The notes under the pieces are model-generated. The model saw only the letters and a program-made list of their open reading frames with translations, was not told the origin of the DNA and made no database searches. From JAEUMD01 sp050246945 (GTDB lineage Bacteria; Pseudomonadota; Alphaproteobacteria; Rhizobiales; Hyphomicrobiaceae), in contig JBFWVC010000002.1 in NCBI GenBank assembly GCA_050246945.1, forward strand, positions 1-64,000: a stretch of DNA of 64,000 nt. Reading direction: 5' to 3'. Shown piece by piece: positions 26,902 through 35,753 of this stretch; the stretch's first letter is position 1, and each line of letters starts with the position of its first letter. Position numbers and translations under genes: made by a program.

Positions 26902-27457
26902 ATGCGGCCGCTCGCACCGCTTCTCATGTGCTTGGCGGTAATGGGGGGAAGCCGTCGGGACGTCAATTGATATCAGCGCCGTTGGTGCAGAGCAACCAAG
27001 TTTGAATGCAAGGCGGCAGCCCGAGGCAATGCGGCGAGCCTTGATTGCCAAGATCGCTGATTGGCTCGCCGCCAACTTCGCTCTGCCCTCTGCGGCTACG
27101 CCGCCGACGGTCAAGCTCGTGCCTCGCAATCAATTAGCGGCTCTTCAATACCATGGCGCCGCATCCATATTGGGCGACGTGGATGATATCGTTGCTCTCT
27201 ATGATGGTTCACGCCAGACAATCTACCTTCCTGAGGAAGGGCGCGGGGACACGCCAATCGGGGCCTCCATCCTTGTGCATGAGATGGTGCACTTCCTGCA
27301 GGATGATGCACGGCAGACGTTCGAATGCTCGCAGGCGCGGGAGCGACTGGCGTATGCCGCACAAGAGCGCTGGCTCGCGAATTCAGGGCATAACTTGGCG
27401 CAAGATTTTGATGTGGATGCGTTCACCTTGCTGGTCCGCGCCAGCTGCATGCACTGA
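26902..27457 (+). pseudogene. Secreted HExxH metallopeptidase-like gene split by a G6 frameshift
   Basis: ATG 26902 (GGAAG 6 bases upstream) starts a signal-peptide-like segment (RPLAPLLMCLAVMGG) that stops at 26969 in its own frame. A one-base shift inside the G6 run at 26943-26948 would join it to the second frame, EAVGTSIDISAVGAEQPS, which runs to 27457. That frame holds SILVHEMVHFLQDD, a zinc-binding HExxH, and LAYAAQERW further on. The second frame alone would begin at TTG 27002 and lack export. Either a real frameshift mutation, a sequencing error or slippage expression. Confidence 0.7.
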
Positions 27458-27823
27458 GCGTCGATCCGAGGGCGCACCCGGTTCCTTATCATCCCGCGCA
27501 CGACAATCGACAAATGACTGCAACTGGCCCGACGCAGACTTGGTTCTCAGGCTGCGATGCGACCGGTGGTGAGGGATCAGCAGACGTACTCTCGCGTCAT
27601 GACTGCACTTGAAGGCCAACCGGACATGCGAAGGATCCGCACCGAGGTCTCAGGATGACCCCAAGCAGCCCTGAGCAAGTGCAATATCGCTTGGCACACA
27701 GTGAACGACCTCCTTAGCGAAGCCGACATCAGAAGCGTGTCATTTTCAGGCGAACTTGGCGCAGGGGCCCGGTCGCAACGCCGCAATCAGCAGACATGCC
27801 GAGGATGAGCAGAGCGCTGGCCA
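27458..27823. other. Intergenic, convergent ends
   Basis: About 365 bp between the metallopeptidase gene and the DUF294 gene, which converge. No gene recognised and no clear terminator hairpin by eye. Confidence 0.4.
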
Positions 27824-29332
27824 TCAGGTCCGAGTGATCGATTGAGCTGTGCTTTCCAGAAGCGAGGGTAGCTGAGACCGGAAAGTGGCGATGCGACGCA
27901 GCGCGGACCGCAGAGCCGTGCGTTGTGCAGGTGACATCGAATCGTGGGTGACGTTGACCGGCGAGGAGGCCCGCGATTGGAGTGTAGCGATCTGGTGATG
28001 GAGAAGCTGCGCCGCGATCAAGCGATACGACTCGACGAGGCCGGTGATCGTGTCTTCGGAGACGACGCCACGCCCAACGAGCGCGCGCAAACGGGCAACC
28101 GTGGAGGTGTCTCGAATCCCCGCTCCCACTGCCAGCAGACGGGCTCCCTCTATCAGCGGCAGGAGGCCCCTGAGCTTCAGGTTGACTTCCGCAACCGGCC
28201 CAAAAATGTCCTTCTCGCGTGTCAATTGGCCGAACCAGTCGAGACCTACTCCGTGGTTCTCCTCGATGCTGTAGAGGGCCCGCAGAAAGCCCGGTTCGCG
28301 GCTGACCAGGCGAACCAGATCCTGATGCAGTTTCCCGGCGAGGTCGGCAGCGCCGGCCACGTGCGCCATATCGAGAAGCGCATCGCAGTTCATCAGAAGT
28401 ATGGGCTCCTTTCGGCGCACCCAGATCCTGATCTGCTGACTCCACTCGCTTTCAGTCTTTCGCCACACCGGGCTTGTTGCCATCATGTTTCCCTTGCAGT
28501 GGGGAAAGCCCGATGCAGCAAGTCCATCGGCAAGGCGCTGCGAGAGGGCGATGAAATAGGTTTGGGCCTGTTCCCGCTGCTCGGGTTCGGGTCTGGACTC
28601 ACCGATGATCAGCGCGTTGTCCTGGTCGGTGTCGAGGAAGTTCTCCAGCCGGCCGCTCGAACCGAGCACGATAAAGGAGAACGGCACCGGAGGCTTGCCC
28701 CAACCGTCGTTCTCCATCGAGACGACAGCATCCGCCAAGACGTATCGATGCACCTCGATGTTGATACCGCTGATGGTGGCGAGAATTGCCTCGGTGGGCA
28801 ATTCGGCGGCGAGCATGTCCTCGGCGATGGATGCCTGCAAGTCGCGCATCGCGTGCCCGGACCTGGGCTTGCCAACCTCTTCTGCCCCGGCGGCCCGCGC
28901 GATGTCCCAAACGAACCCAGCAGCCTTGGCCAGGATGCGGTCGCGCCTGACCACACCCTTGAGCAAACCTCGATTGTCGAGAATTGCCACGCAGCTTTGC
29001 TGATGTGCGATCATGTGAGCGAGTGTCGCCAGCACTGACGCGTCGGCCCCAATCGTACGCACAGCGGTCGAGGATGGCGGCGGAAGCGTGTCGTTCATTG
29101 AGAGCCCGCGAGCAAACCAGCCGATTATCGCGAGCGTGTCAGCGAGCTGCATCAGGGTGCCATTGTCGGCGACAATTGCGACACAATCATCATACCTGCC
29201 AATTACGCCAACAACGTCCCTGACGGTCGCATCACGTCTCAATACGGCTGAAGGCAGCTCTATGAGGTCCTGCGCCGGCGACTGGTAGATCCACTGATGC
29301 GAGAAAGCTGTGACCGCCATGGTCAGCCCCAT
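27824..29332 (-). CDS. CBS/DUF294 nucleotidyltransferase-like regulator
   Basis: About 502 residues. The N-terminal region has CBS-like halves (YDDCVAIVADNGTLM; HQQSCVAILDNRGLLKGVVRRDRIL). The centre has the GlnD-like nucleotidyltransferase signature FIVLGSSGRLENFLDTDQDNALI, and the C-terminus is the helical DUF294-associated domain. It is the last gene of the symporter operon and resembles the C-terminal two thirds of the protein at 35754-37928, which is encoded on the other side. Probably a sensor or modifier controlling solute uptake; the target is unknown. The frame is open to 29455 but that overlaps the preceding gene; ATG 29332 is chosen. Confidence 0.82.
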   Translation of the reverse strand: MGLTMAVTAFSHQWIYQSPAQDLIELPSAVLRRDATVRDVVGVIGRYDDCVAIVADNGTLMQLADTLAIIGWFARGLSMNDTLPPPSSTAVRTIGADASVLATLAHMIAHQQSCVAILDNRGLLKGVVRRDRILAKAAGFVWDIARAAGAEEVGKPRSGHAMRDLQASIAEDMLAAELPTEAILATISGINIEVHRYVLADAVVSMENDGWGKPPVPFSFIVLGSSGRLENFLDTDQDNALIIGESRPEPEQREQAQTYFIALSQRLADGLAASGFPHCKGNMMATSPVWRKTESEWSQQIRIWVRRKEPILLMNCDALLDMAHVAGAADLAGKLHQDLVRLVSREPGFLRALYSIEENHGVGLDWFGQLTREKDIFGPVAEVNLKLRGLLPLIEGARLLAVGAGIRDTSTVARLRALVGRGVVSEDTITGLVESYRLIAAQLLHHQIATLQSRASSPVNVTHDSMSPAQRTALRSALRRIATFRSQLPSLLESTAQSITRT

Positions 29333-29384
29333 TCGCTGGTCCGGATCCTGAGCCGCGCTCACGCGGCGCAGGGCATGATGCAGG

Positions 29385-29753
29385 TTACGCGATGATCGAA
29401 ATGGCAAGATCCAGAATAAGAAGTCCGGCGGCACCGTGCGCGAAGTAGGTCGCAAAGCGGTAGTATGCAGAACGGAGTGCCCGGGCGATGACCGGTTGTG
29501 CGACGGCCGCAGAGGGTCGTTCTCCGCGACCGAGGAGCAGCCACAGCTCTGTCGCCTCGTAAGGCACGCGATGGGCGCGCATGGCCTTGATAATCAGGAC
29601 GAGCGCAGTGAACAGCGCTAGCAGGGCGCCGGTGAGCAGGCATTGGTGGCGGTCGAAGGAAAGCCCGACCATGGTCGTGCCGATTGCAATCATGGCGAAG
29701 GCGCAGCCGCGCGCAACGGACACGTTTGCAAGGCTCTCGATACGCTCCAGCAT
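29385..29753 (-). CDS. Small membrane protein of the symporter operon
   Basis: About 122 residues with three likely membrane helices: GCAFAMIAIGTTMVGLSF, LTGALLALFTALVLIIKAM and GAAGLLILDLAISII. No known family is recognised. It sits between two other small membrane-protein genes and the DUF294 gene, on the same strand with short gaps. ATG 29753 is chosen over 29801 because the extra residues are Arg/Cys-rich and unlike a membrane protein start. Likely an operon-specific accessory. Confidence 0.6.
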   Translation of the reverse strand: MLERIESLANVSVARGCAFAMIAIGTTMVGLSFDRHQCLLTGALLALFTALVLIIKAMRAHRVPYEATELWLLLGRGERPSAAVAQPVIARALRSAYYRFATYFAHGAAGLLILDLAISIIA

Positions 29754-29861
29754 CTGACTGCATGCCCCATGCCTGCCCCGGCGGCACCGGCCATGCGCCA
29801 CAGTCTTCTACGGTATTGCGCATTTGACAAGCACTGCCACACAAGAACGACTACGCCAGAA

Positions 29862-30215
29862 TTATCGGCCGGCCGCCGCCATCAAGGCCGGTGTGCTCAA
29901 CAAGAGCGTTGCGGCAAGCCATATGTAGAGTGACGTCTGGGAGCTTTCGCCAAACCCCTTGAGACGCTCGTACAGTGCAGCGGGTACACCGGCGAGCAAC
30001 AGAGTCATCACGGATATGAAGATGGACGTCAAATAGAGCGAGACCAGCGGCGTTCCCAGGAACGTTCCTGCTATGAACGGCCGAAGAAGGATCGCGATCG
30101 GGTCAAACCAAGGCGAAAAATGCATGCCGTTGAGGAGCGAAAGACCAGCGGTCGCAACGAGCGTCACGTCCCGCTGCAGCATACTTTGGCGTTCTTGTTG
30201 GTTTATGCCTGACAT
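29862..30215 (-). CDS. Small membrane protein of the symporter operon
   Basis: A 117-residue protein with at least three hydrophobic segments (ILLRPFIAGTFLGTPLVSLYLTSIFISVMTLLLAGV region, and IWLAATLLLSTPALMAAA at the end) and a polar N-terminus. GAGGCG precedes its ATG, and the YggT-family gene ends 10 bp upstream, so they are one transcription unit. Family not recognised. Confidence 0.65.
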   Translation of the reverse strand: MSGINQQERQSMLQRDVTLVATAGLSLLNGMHFSPWFDPIAILLRPFIAGTFLGTPLVSLYLTSIFISVMTLLLAGVPAALYERLKGFGESSQTSLYIWLAATLLLSTPALMAAAGR

Positions 30216-30225
30216 CGCCGCCTCG

Positions 30226-30528
30226 TCACGTCAGCCGCATCCCATAGGCCAACGCGGTCAAGAACCAGAAGAGCCGCGCCGCCACGAGCCAGAAGACAGT
30301 GAAAACGACGACGAGGCCTTGCGGCACGATCTGCGGGGTCACCATCCGCACCAGCCCTACAAAAGGGTCGGTGAGCGTGCGAAACACCTTCAGGATCACG
30401 GCGTCCTGCCTCTTGGCGAACAGCAACTCCAGGACGTACCGGCCGATCACCGTATAGATGAGTGCAGCCAGAAGCAGGTTGGGCACATGGTACCACCAGT
30501 AGGCGGCAAAGCTTTCACTGGCCGACAC
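30226..30528 (-). CDS. YggT-family membrane protein
   Basis: About 100 residues with two to three helices: YHVPNLLLAALIYTVIGRYVLELLF and QGLVVVFTVFWLVAARLFWFLTALA. It has the typical YggT centre FRTLTDPFVGLVRMVTP. GTG 30528 is preferred because GGAGGA stands 6 bases before it; the longer ATG frame from 30585 lacks one. YggT proteins are small envelope proteins linked to osmotic or transport functions. Here it lies directly after the symporter gene. Confidence 0.75.
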   Translation of the reverse strand: MSASESFAAYWWYHVPNLLLAALIYTVIGRYVLELLFAKRQDAVILKVFRTLTDPFVGLVRMVTPQIVPQGLVVVFTVFWLVAARLFWFLTALAYGMRLT

Positions 30529-30622
30529 GTCATTCCTCCACACGGCGAGCTCGAGAGGGATGGCAGACAAAGGGGCGGGACGCAAGGCCCCACCCCTCGT
30601 CAGAGCTGCGGCTGCGGGTGGA

Positions 30623-32644
30623 CTAGTGTCCGCCCACCAGCGCTCCTTTTTCCTGCATCAGCGTGCCGCCAGCCGGACGGCGGGTCGCGTCGACGAGATC
30701 CTGGACCTCCTTCGAGGGAGCACGCGTCATCAGCGACACCAGGAAGATCGTGAGGAACCCGAGCGGCAGGCCGAAAAGCGCAGCCGAGATGTTCTTCACA
30801 CCCCACCAGTTGGCTATGGACTGGGCGTGCTTGTCGAAGGCAGCGCATTTGGCTGCATCGGCCGCGCAAGCAGCCTTCAACTCGGCATACTTGGCCACAG
30901 CCTCAGGCTTGGCGGTGCTGAGCCAGCTCCACGTCTCGTAGAACGAAGGTGCGAAGTAGCGCGTTCCGACAAGGTAGTAGAGGCAAGCACCAAAGCCCAG
31001 GATCATGCCAAGCACGGCCCCGGGTGTGTTCGCACGCTTCCACCAGACACCCAGAGCGAGCGCAGGGAAAATACCTGCCGCCGCGAGCGAGAACGCCCAG
31101 GCCACCATCGACAGGATGTCCGCTGGCTTGGTCGAGGCCGTGTAGGCTGCCACGATGGCCACGACGAGCAGCAGGATGCGCGCGACGACGAGACGGGTCT
31201 TTGTCGACGCATTCGGGCTGACCATCTTGTAGTAGACGTCATGCGAGAGTGCGTTGGCGATCGCGAGCAGCAGACCGTCCGCGGTCGACAGCGCGGCCGC
31301 GAGACCGCCAGCAGCAACGAGGCCGGCAATCACATAGGGCATGCCCGCGATCTCAGGCGTCGAGAGCACGATCACGTCAGTGTTGATGTTGAGGTCCTGG
31401 TGGCGAAGGACACCGGGATGGTTGGCAATCTTCTGGCATGCGGCAAGTACATTTTGAACAGTATCAACGCTAGCGCCGCACACTTTCACCAGCCCCAGCT
31501 TGCCGTAGGTGTACATCCACTGCGGCAAGTCGGAAAGCAGCGTTCCCTTGTTGATGAGGCTGAACACCTCGAGCTTGGAGAATGCAGCATAAGCAGGTGC
31601 TGTGAAGTAGAGCAGGAAGATGAAGAACAGCGACCACGCCACTGACGAGCGGGCCTCACGCACCGACGGGGTGGTGAAGTAGCGCATCAGAATATGCGGC
31701 AGAGACGCTGTGCCAACCATGAGGCAGAAGATGAGCGCGAAGAAGTTCAACGGGTCATAGTCGGTGAACGGCTTCATGTGGGGCTTTGCGAAACTGACCT
31801 GCCCCGCAGCATCCGTGACAGTCGCAGCAAGTCCCTTGGCCGCGAGCTGGTTCTCAAGGCTGGCAATCTCCTGAAGCGCCTGGCCGTAGGTCAGCTGCGG
31901 AACCGGGATGCCGTACTTCTTCGCCGACAGGATCACCACCGGCAGCAGGTAGGCAACGATCAACACGATGTACTGCGCGACCTGCGTCCACGTCACCGCC
32001 TTCATGCCGCCCAGCATCGAGCACAACAGAATGCCGAGCAGGCCGACGTAGACGGCCACGGTGAAGTCGATGTCGAGGAAGCGGGAAGCGATGATGCCGG
32101 TGGCGTAGATCTGCGCCGTCACGTAGGTGAACGAACACGAGATCAGCACGATGACCGCCAGCAAGCGGGCGAAGTTGCCGCCGAAGCGGGCCGCGAAGAA
32201 GTCTGGAACCGTGTAGGCACCAAACTTGCGCAGGAACGGGGCAATCAACACGGCGACGAGGACATAGCCGCCGGTCCAGCCCAGCACGAAGGCGAGGCCG
32301 TCGTAACCGAGCAGGAAGAGCGTGCCAGCCATGCCGACAAACGAGGCACCCGACATCCAGTCCGCGCCCGTTGCCATGCCGTTATAGAAGGCAGGCACCG
32401 AGCGGCCGGCGACGTAGTATTCTCCCACCTCCGAAGTACGGGAGAGAACGCCAATCAGAGCATAGACGGCAATCGTCAGGAAGACGAAGCCGTAACCGAT
32501 GAACTTGTTCGGCACGCCCAACTGTTCCAGCACCGCCAGAACAGCCACGAACCCAAAGAAGCCGCCGGTGTAGAGCGCATAAATCTTACCGAGGTTGGCA
32601 AGGAAACTATTACCTCCCACCGAATATTCTTTTGCTTGAGCCAT
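30623..32644 (-). CDS. Sodium:solute symporter (acetate-permease-like)
   Basis: A 673-residue SSS-family transporter with about 13 membrane helices. It carries WMSGASFVGMAGTLFLLGYDGLAFVLGWTGGYVL (abbreviated) near residue 95-125, and GGLAAALSTADGLLLAIANALSHD in the later half, both typical of the ActP / VC2705 subgroup. A cytoplasmic loop insert of ~100 residues between helices is a subgroup feature. It is translated 12 bp after the DUF4212 gene, the usual small partner of these carriers. Likely imports acetate or another short carboxylate with Na+; the exact substrate is not readable. Confidence 0.9.
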   Translation of the reverse strand: MAQAKEYSVGGNSFLANLGKIYALYTGGFFGFVAVLAVLEQLGVPNKFIGYGFVFLTIAVYALIGVLSRTSEVGEYYVAGRSVPAFYNGMATGADWMSGASFVGMAGTLFLLGYDGLAFVLGWTGGYVLVAVLIAPFLRKFGAYTVPDFFAARFGGNFARLLAVIVLISCSFTYVTAQIYATGIIASRFLDIDFTVAVYVGLLGILLCSMLGGMKAVTWTQVAQYIVLIVAYLLPVVILSAKKYGIPVPQLTYGQALQEIASLENQLAAKGLAATVTDAAGQVSFAKPHMKPFTDYDPLNFFALIFCLMVGTASLPHILMRYFTTPSVREARSSVAWSLFFIFLLYFTAPAYAAFSKLEVFSLINKGTLLSDLPQWMYTYGKLGLVKVCGASVDTVQNVLAACQKIANHPGVLRHQDLNINTDVIVLSTPEIAGMPYVIAGLVAAGGLAAALSTADGLLLAIANALSHDVYYKMVSPNASTKTRLVVARILLLVVAIVAAYTASTKPADILSMVAWAFSLAAAGIFPALALGVWWKRANTPGAVLGMILGFGACLYYLVGTRYFAPSFYETWSWLSTAKPEAVAKYAELKAACAADAAKCAAFDKHAQSIANWWGVKNISAALFGLPLGFLTIFLVSLMTRAPSKEVQDLVDATRRPAGGTLMQEKGALVGGH

Positions 32645-32656
32645 GTTCCGCCCCCG

Positions 32657-32908
32657 TTACTCGGCCACGCCTTCCTCACGATCGATCGTATCCTGTCTCT
32701 TCGCGAAGAAGAACAGCATGATCACGAAGGCGATCAGAGAGCCCTGCGCAGCCATGTAGAACCCGAGCGGGAAACCGAGGATGTTGATCGTGTTGAGGTC
32801 CTTGACGAACCAGTGAATGATGAAGCTGAAGAAGGCCCATAAAAACATCATGAGCCACATGAGCCGGCTGGTGCGCGACCAGTGCCGCTCGGCGTTGACC
32901 GATTGCAT
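32657..32908 (-). CDS. DUF4212 small subunit of the symporter
   Basis: An 83-residue protein with two membrane helices (LMWLMMFLWAFFSFIIHWFV and FYMAAQGSLIAFVIMLFFF) and the DUF4212 linker NTINILGFPLG. It ends with a short charged tail. GGAGGA stands before ATG 32908. It is the first gene of the operon and is typically needed with the large symporter. The 5' neighbour region 32909-33576 must hold its promoter. Confidence 0.9.
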   Translation of the reverse strand: MQSVNAERHWSRTSRLMWLMMFLWAFFSFIIHWFVKDLNTINILGFPLGFYMAAQGSLIAFVIMLFFFAKRQDTIDREEGVAE

Positions 32909-33576
32909 TGCGTCTATCCTCCTTGGCAAGGCAGGTCATGCGCCTGGTCTTCCCGTCGACCTTTGCGGTCGATCTTGATGAGCGCTGCGGACTTCGCCGC
33001 GAAAAGGCAAAAAACAAACGCAAGCCTGCCAAAAGAGCATGCTAGTGGGAGTCAGAATTGGAAAATAGCGAAACTTTCAGCGCGTACGCGAAAATCACGA
33101 GGACATATTTTTCCGCGTCAACAATTCTTGCTCAAAAAATTACAGGTCAAATGACGAGGACGTTGTTCCACCCGAATGCTTCCCTCCTGAAAGCACTTTA
33201 AAGTAGAATGCTTCTCACCCCGCCTTGAACGCAGCGCGTGCGCGGCCACTCCCGCCAGGCAATCCGGACGCTTGTTTTGACATCCAATTATATTTGTTCA
33301 AACGTGTTGTCGACGTTGCTTTTGTACTTGCGCCTTAGGCCCGCGCGACAAGAGGATTTGGGATGTGCTAAAGCTTTTCGCATCACCGGGGGATTGCGTT
33401 GCCCTCGTGCCGCGCGGACTTCTCCCCAGAAGCAGTGAAGGGTTGTTGTGGCGGCGCTCCCTCGGTGAGTGCTTCTCGGCGCGACCCGGCTTCTTGTCGG
33501 CTGAGACAGCAAGGTGGCAGCAACCGCTTTTAAGAGCGATGGACAGCGCGAGACGCGCAACGCAATCGGTCCCCGC
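32909..33576. other. Divergent control region of the symporter cluster
   Basis: About 670 bp between the DUF4212 gene and the divergent signalling gene. It includes AT-rich stretches at 33040-33140 and 33280-33330 that are promoter-like, but I cannot define -35/-10 pairs or an operator by eye. No gene seen. Confidence 0.45.
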
Positions 33577-35676
33577 ATGAAGCTACGGTATTTGGTTGCG
33601 CTCAACATTGCCTTGTGCGTACTACCAGGCCTCACCGTCGCCACCGTGATAGGCATGGCTGCCATCCGGGTAGCACCTTCAACAGGCCTCAGCGATACAA
33701 TCAATCCGCTTTTGACGATCGCTTTTGCTGCCGGCATGTTATCGTCGCTCGGCGCTTGGTTCATTGCCTCGCGTTACTTGTTGACCCCACTTGCCGCACT
33801 GGCGCGTGAAGCGCAGCGCCACTCCATAGGCGTCAGCGAAGAGGTCATTTCTGTGCGCCGCGATGCCGCCGTTTCAGAGCTGGTTAATGCGGTTGCCGGG
33901 CTCGGATCGACACTGAACAAGACGAAGCAGGCGACGGAGGAACGCATTCGTGAAGCGACGGGGCTTGCCGATACGCAGAAGCGCAGGCTCGAAGCCATTC
34001 TGATCGATCTCACCGAAGGCGTGATCGTGTGCAACCGTGATCATCGCATCATTTTATACAACGAGGCTGCCCGGCGGATTCTTGGGCTTCGCGAGATGAC
34101 CGGGCTGGGCCGATCGGTGTTCGGTATCATCGCCCGCGACCCTGTCATTCATACCCTCGACATCCTGATGCGGGAACAAGCACACACCGGTCAATCGGGA
34201 CGGCGCTTCATGGTCGCAACTGTCGACCTTGCAACGCTGATCGATACGCGCATGAGCCTGATCCGCGAACCAACAGGCGAGCATGCGGGATACGTCCTAT
34301 CGTTCCAGGATATTGGGCAGCAGATTGAGAGCCTGAGTGCACGAGATGCACTGCTGCGCGAAGTTATGGTGGAGTGGCGCCGGCCGATTGCCAATCTGTC
34401 TGCGGCCATCGAAACTTTTACGGATGCCGGCGATCTATCGGCCAAGGAGCGGGCGGGCTTCGAAGAGATACTGCGCAAGGAAGTCGCTCAGCTCGCGACG
34501 CGCTTCCGGTCGGCGGCGCAACGAGCGGAACGGCTGGACCTTGGGCATTGGGGCACCGCGGATGTCCACTCGCTCGACCTGTTCCGCTCCGTGGAGAACG
34601 CGCTGCGCTCGGATCCGTCTGTCGGCGTGCGTCTCGTCGGCTTGCCGATGTGGATCAATGCCGACAGCCATGCGATTACACTCGCATTGACCCATCTGAT
34701 CCGCCATCTTGGCGCCGACTACGGCGTACGCTCGGTTGACCTCGGCATATCGCGGTCGGGCAAGCATGCCCATGTCGAGATCGGCTGGGTGGGACGCCCG
34801 GTGCCCACTGATGAACTCGACTCCTGGCTCGACCAGCCGCTTGCTGGCGCCGTCGCAACCCGGTCGACGCGCCAGATCATCGAGCGCCATGGCGCAGACA
34901 TATGGAGCACGGAAGCCGGAGATGGCGGAGCGGTATTGCGTGTGCCGCTACGGCCGTCAGAGCGCCACCATGAACTCACCGCGAAACAGGCAAGCTCGGG
35001 CATTAGCACATCGAGACCGGAGTACTACGACTTCGACTTGTTCCGCAGTGCGCCGGAAACACTCGCCGACACGCCATTGCGCACATTGCGCTACGTCGTT
35101 TTCGACACAGAGACAACAGGCCTGCAGCCGAGCCAGGGAGACGAGTTGCTCTCGATCGGCGCGGTGCAAGTGCTCAACGGGCGTATTCTGACCAACGAAA
35201 CATTCGAGCGCCTGATCAACCCGGAGCGCGATATCCCGCCGCTCAGTACGCGTTTCCACGGGATCACCGCAGATCAGATTGCTGGCAAGCCTCCGGCGCG
35301 AATCGTGTTGCCGCAGTTTCGCGCCTTCGCCGGCGATGCGGTCCTGGTCGCCTACAACATCGCGTTCGACATGACGTTCCTGCACAAGCGGCAAGAAGAG
35401 GCGGGCGTATCCTTCGACAATCCGGTGCTGGATGCCCTGCTGCTCGCCATCCACGTTTTTCCGGACCACTCCGACCCTTCGTTGTCTTCCATGGCGCGGC
35501 ATCTGGATATTCAGGTCGAGGGCCGCCATACAGCTCTAGGCGATGCTTTGATGACGGCTGCTGTATGGGTACGAATCATCGAGGGCCTGGAGAGAAAGGG
35601 CGTTTCGACATTCGGTCAGGCGGTCGCCATATCCGATCGCATGCTGCAGGAGCGACGGCTGAAGGAGAAGTTTTGA
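33577..35676 (+). CDS. Kinase-like sensor fused to a DEDDh 3'-5' exonuclease
   Basis: About 699 residues. Two N-terminal membrane helices frame a short extracytoplasmic loop; then come a HAMP-like segment, a PAS domain (LEAILIDLTEGVIVCNRDHRIILYNEAARRILG) and a HisKA/HATPase-like part. Where the phospho-His should be, the sequence is REVMVEWRRPIANLSA, with no His, so it is probably not a true kinase. The last ~200 residues are a DnaQ-type exonuclease: VVFDTETTGL (Asp, Glu), VAYNIAFDMTFL (Asp) and RHTALGDA (His, Asp), all catalytic residues present. It diverges from the symporter operon; a regulator of it is likely. Start 33514 is also possible. Confidence 0.82.
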   Translation: MKLRYLVALNIALCVLPGLTVATVIGMAAIRVAPSTGLSDTINPLLTIAFAAGMLSSLGAWFIASRYLLTPLAALAREAQRHSIGVSEEVISVRRDAAVSELVNAVAGLGSTLNKTKQATEERIREATGLADTQKRRLEAILIDLTEGVIVCNRDHRIILYNEAARRILGLREMTGLGRSVFGIIARDPVIHTLDILMREQAHTGQSGRRFMVATVDLATLIDTRMSLIREPTGEHAGYVLSFQDIGQQIESLSARDALLREVMVEWRRPIANLSAAIETFTDAGDLSAKERAGFEEILRKEVAQLATRFRSAAQRAERLDLGHWGTADVHSLDLFRSVENALRSDPSVGVRLVGLPMWINADSHAITLALTHLIRHLGADYGVRSVDLGISRSGKHAHVEIGWVGRPVPTDELDSWLDQPLAGAVATRSTRQIIERHGADIWSTEAGDGGAVLRVPLRPSERHHELTAKQASSGISTSRPEYYDFDLFRSAPETLADTPLRTLRYVVFDTETTGLQPSQGDELLSIGAVQVLNGRILTNETFERLINPERDIPPLSTRFHGITADQIAGKPPARIVLPQFRAFAGDAVLVAYNIAFDMTFLHKRQEEAGVSFDNPVLDALLLAIHVFPDHSDPSLSSMARHLDIQVEGRHTALGDALMTAAVWVRIIEGLERKGVSTFGQAVAISDRMLQERRLKEKF

Positions 35677-35753
35677 TATCAAATCTGCTCAGGCCTTCAT
35701 TCCTGCCGTGACCCAGCCCAACCCAAGGAGCAATACGCAATTGATGTGCGTGA

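Noticed and set aside
27944..29038. 364-codon plus-strand frame opposite the DUF294 gene
   Set aside because: Antisense shadow of a clearly coding gene.
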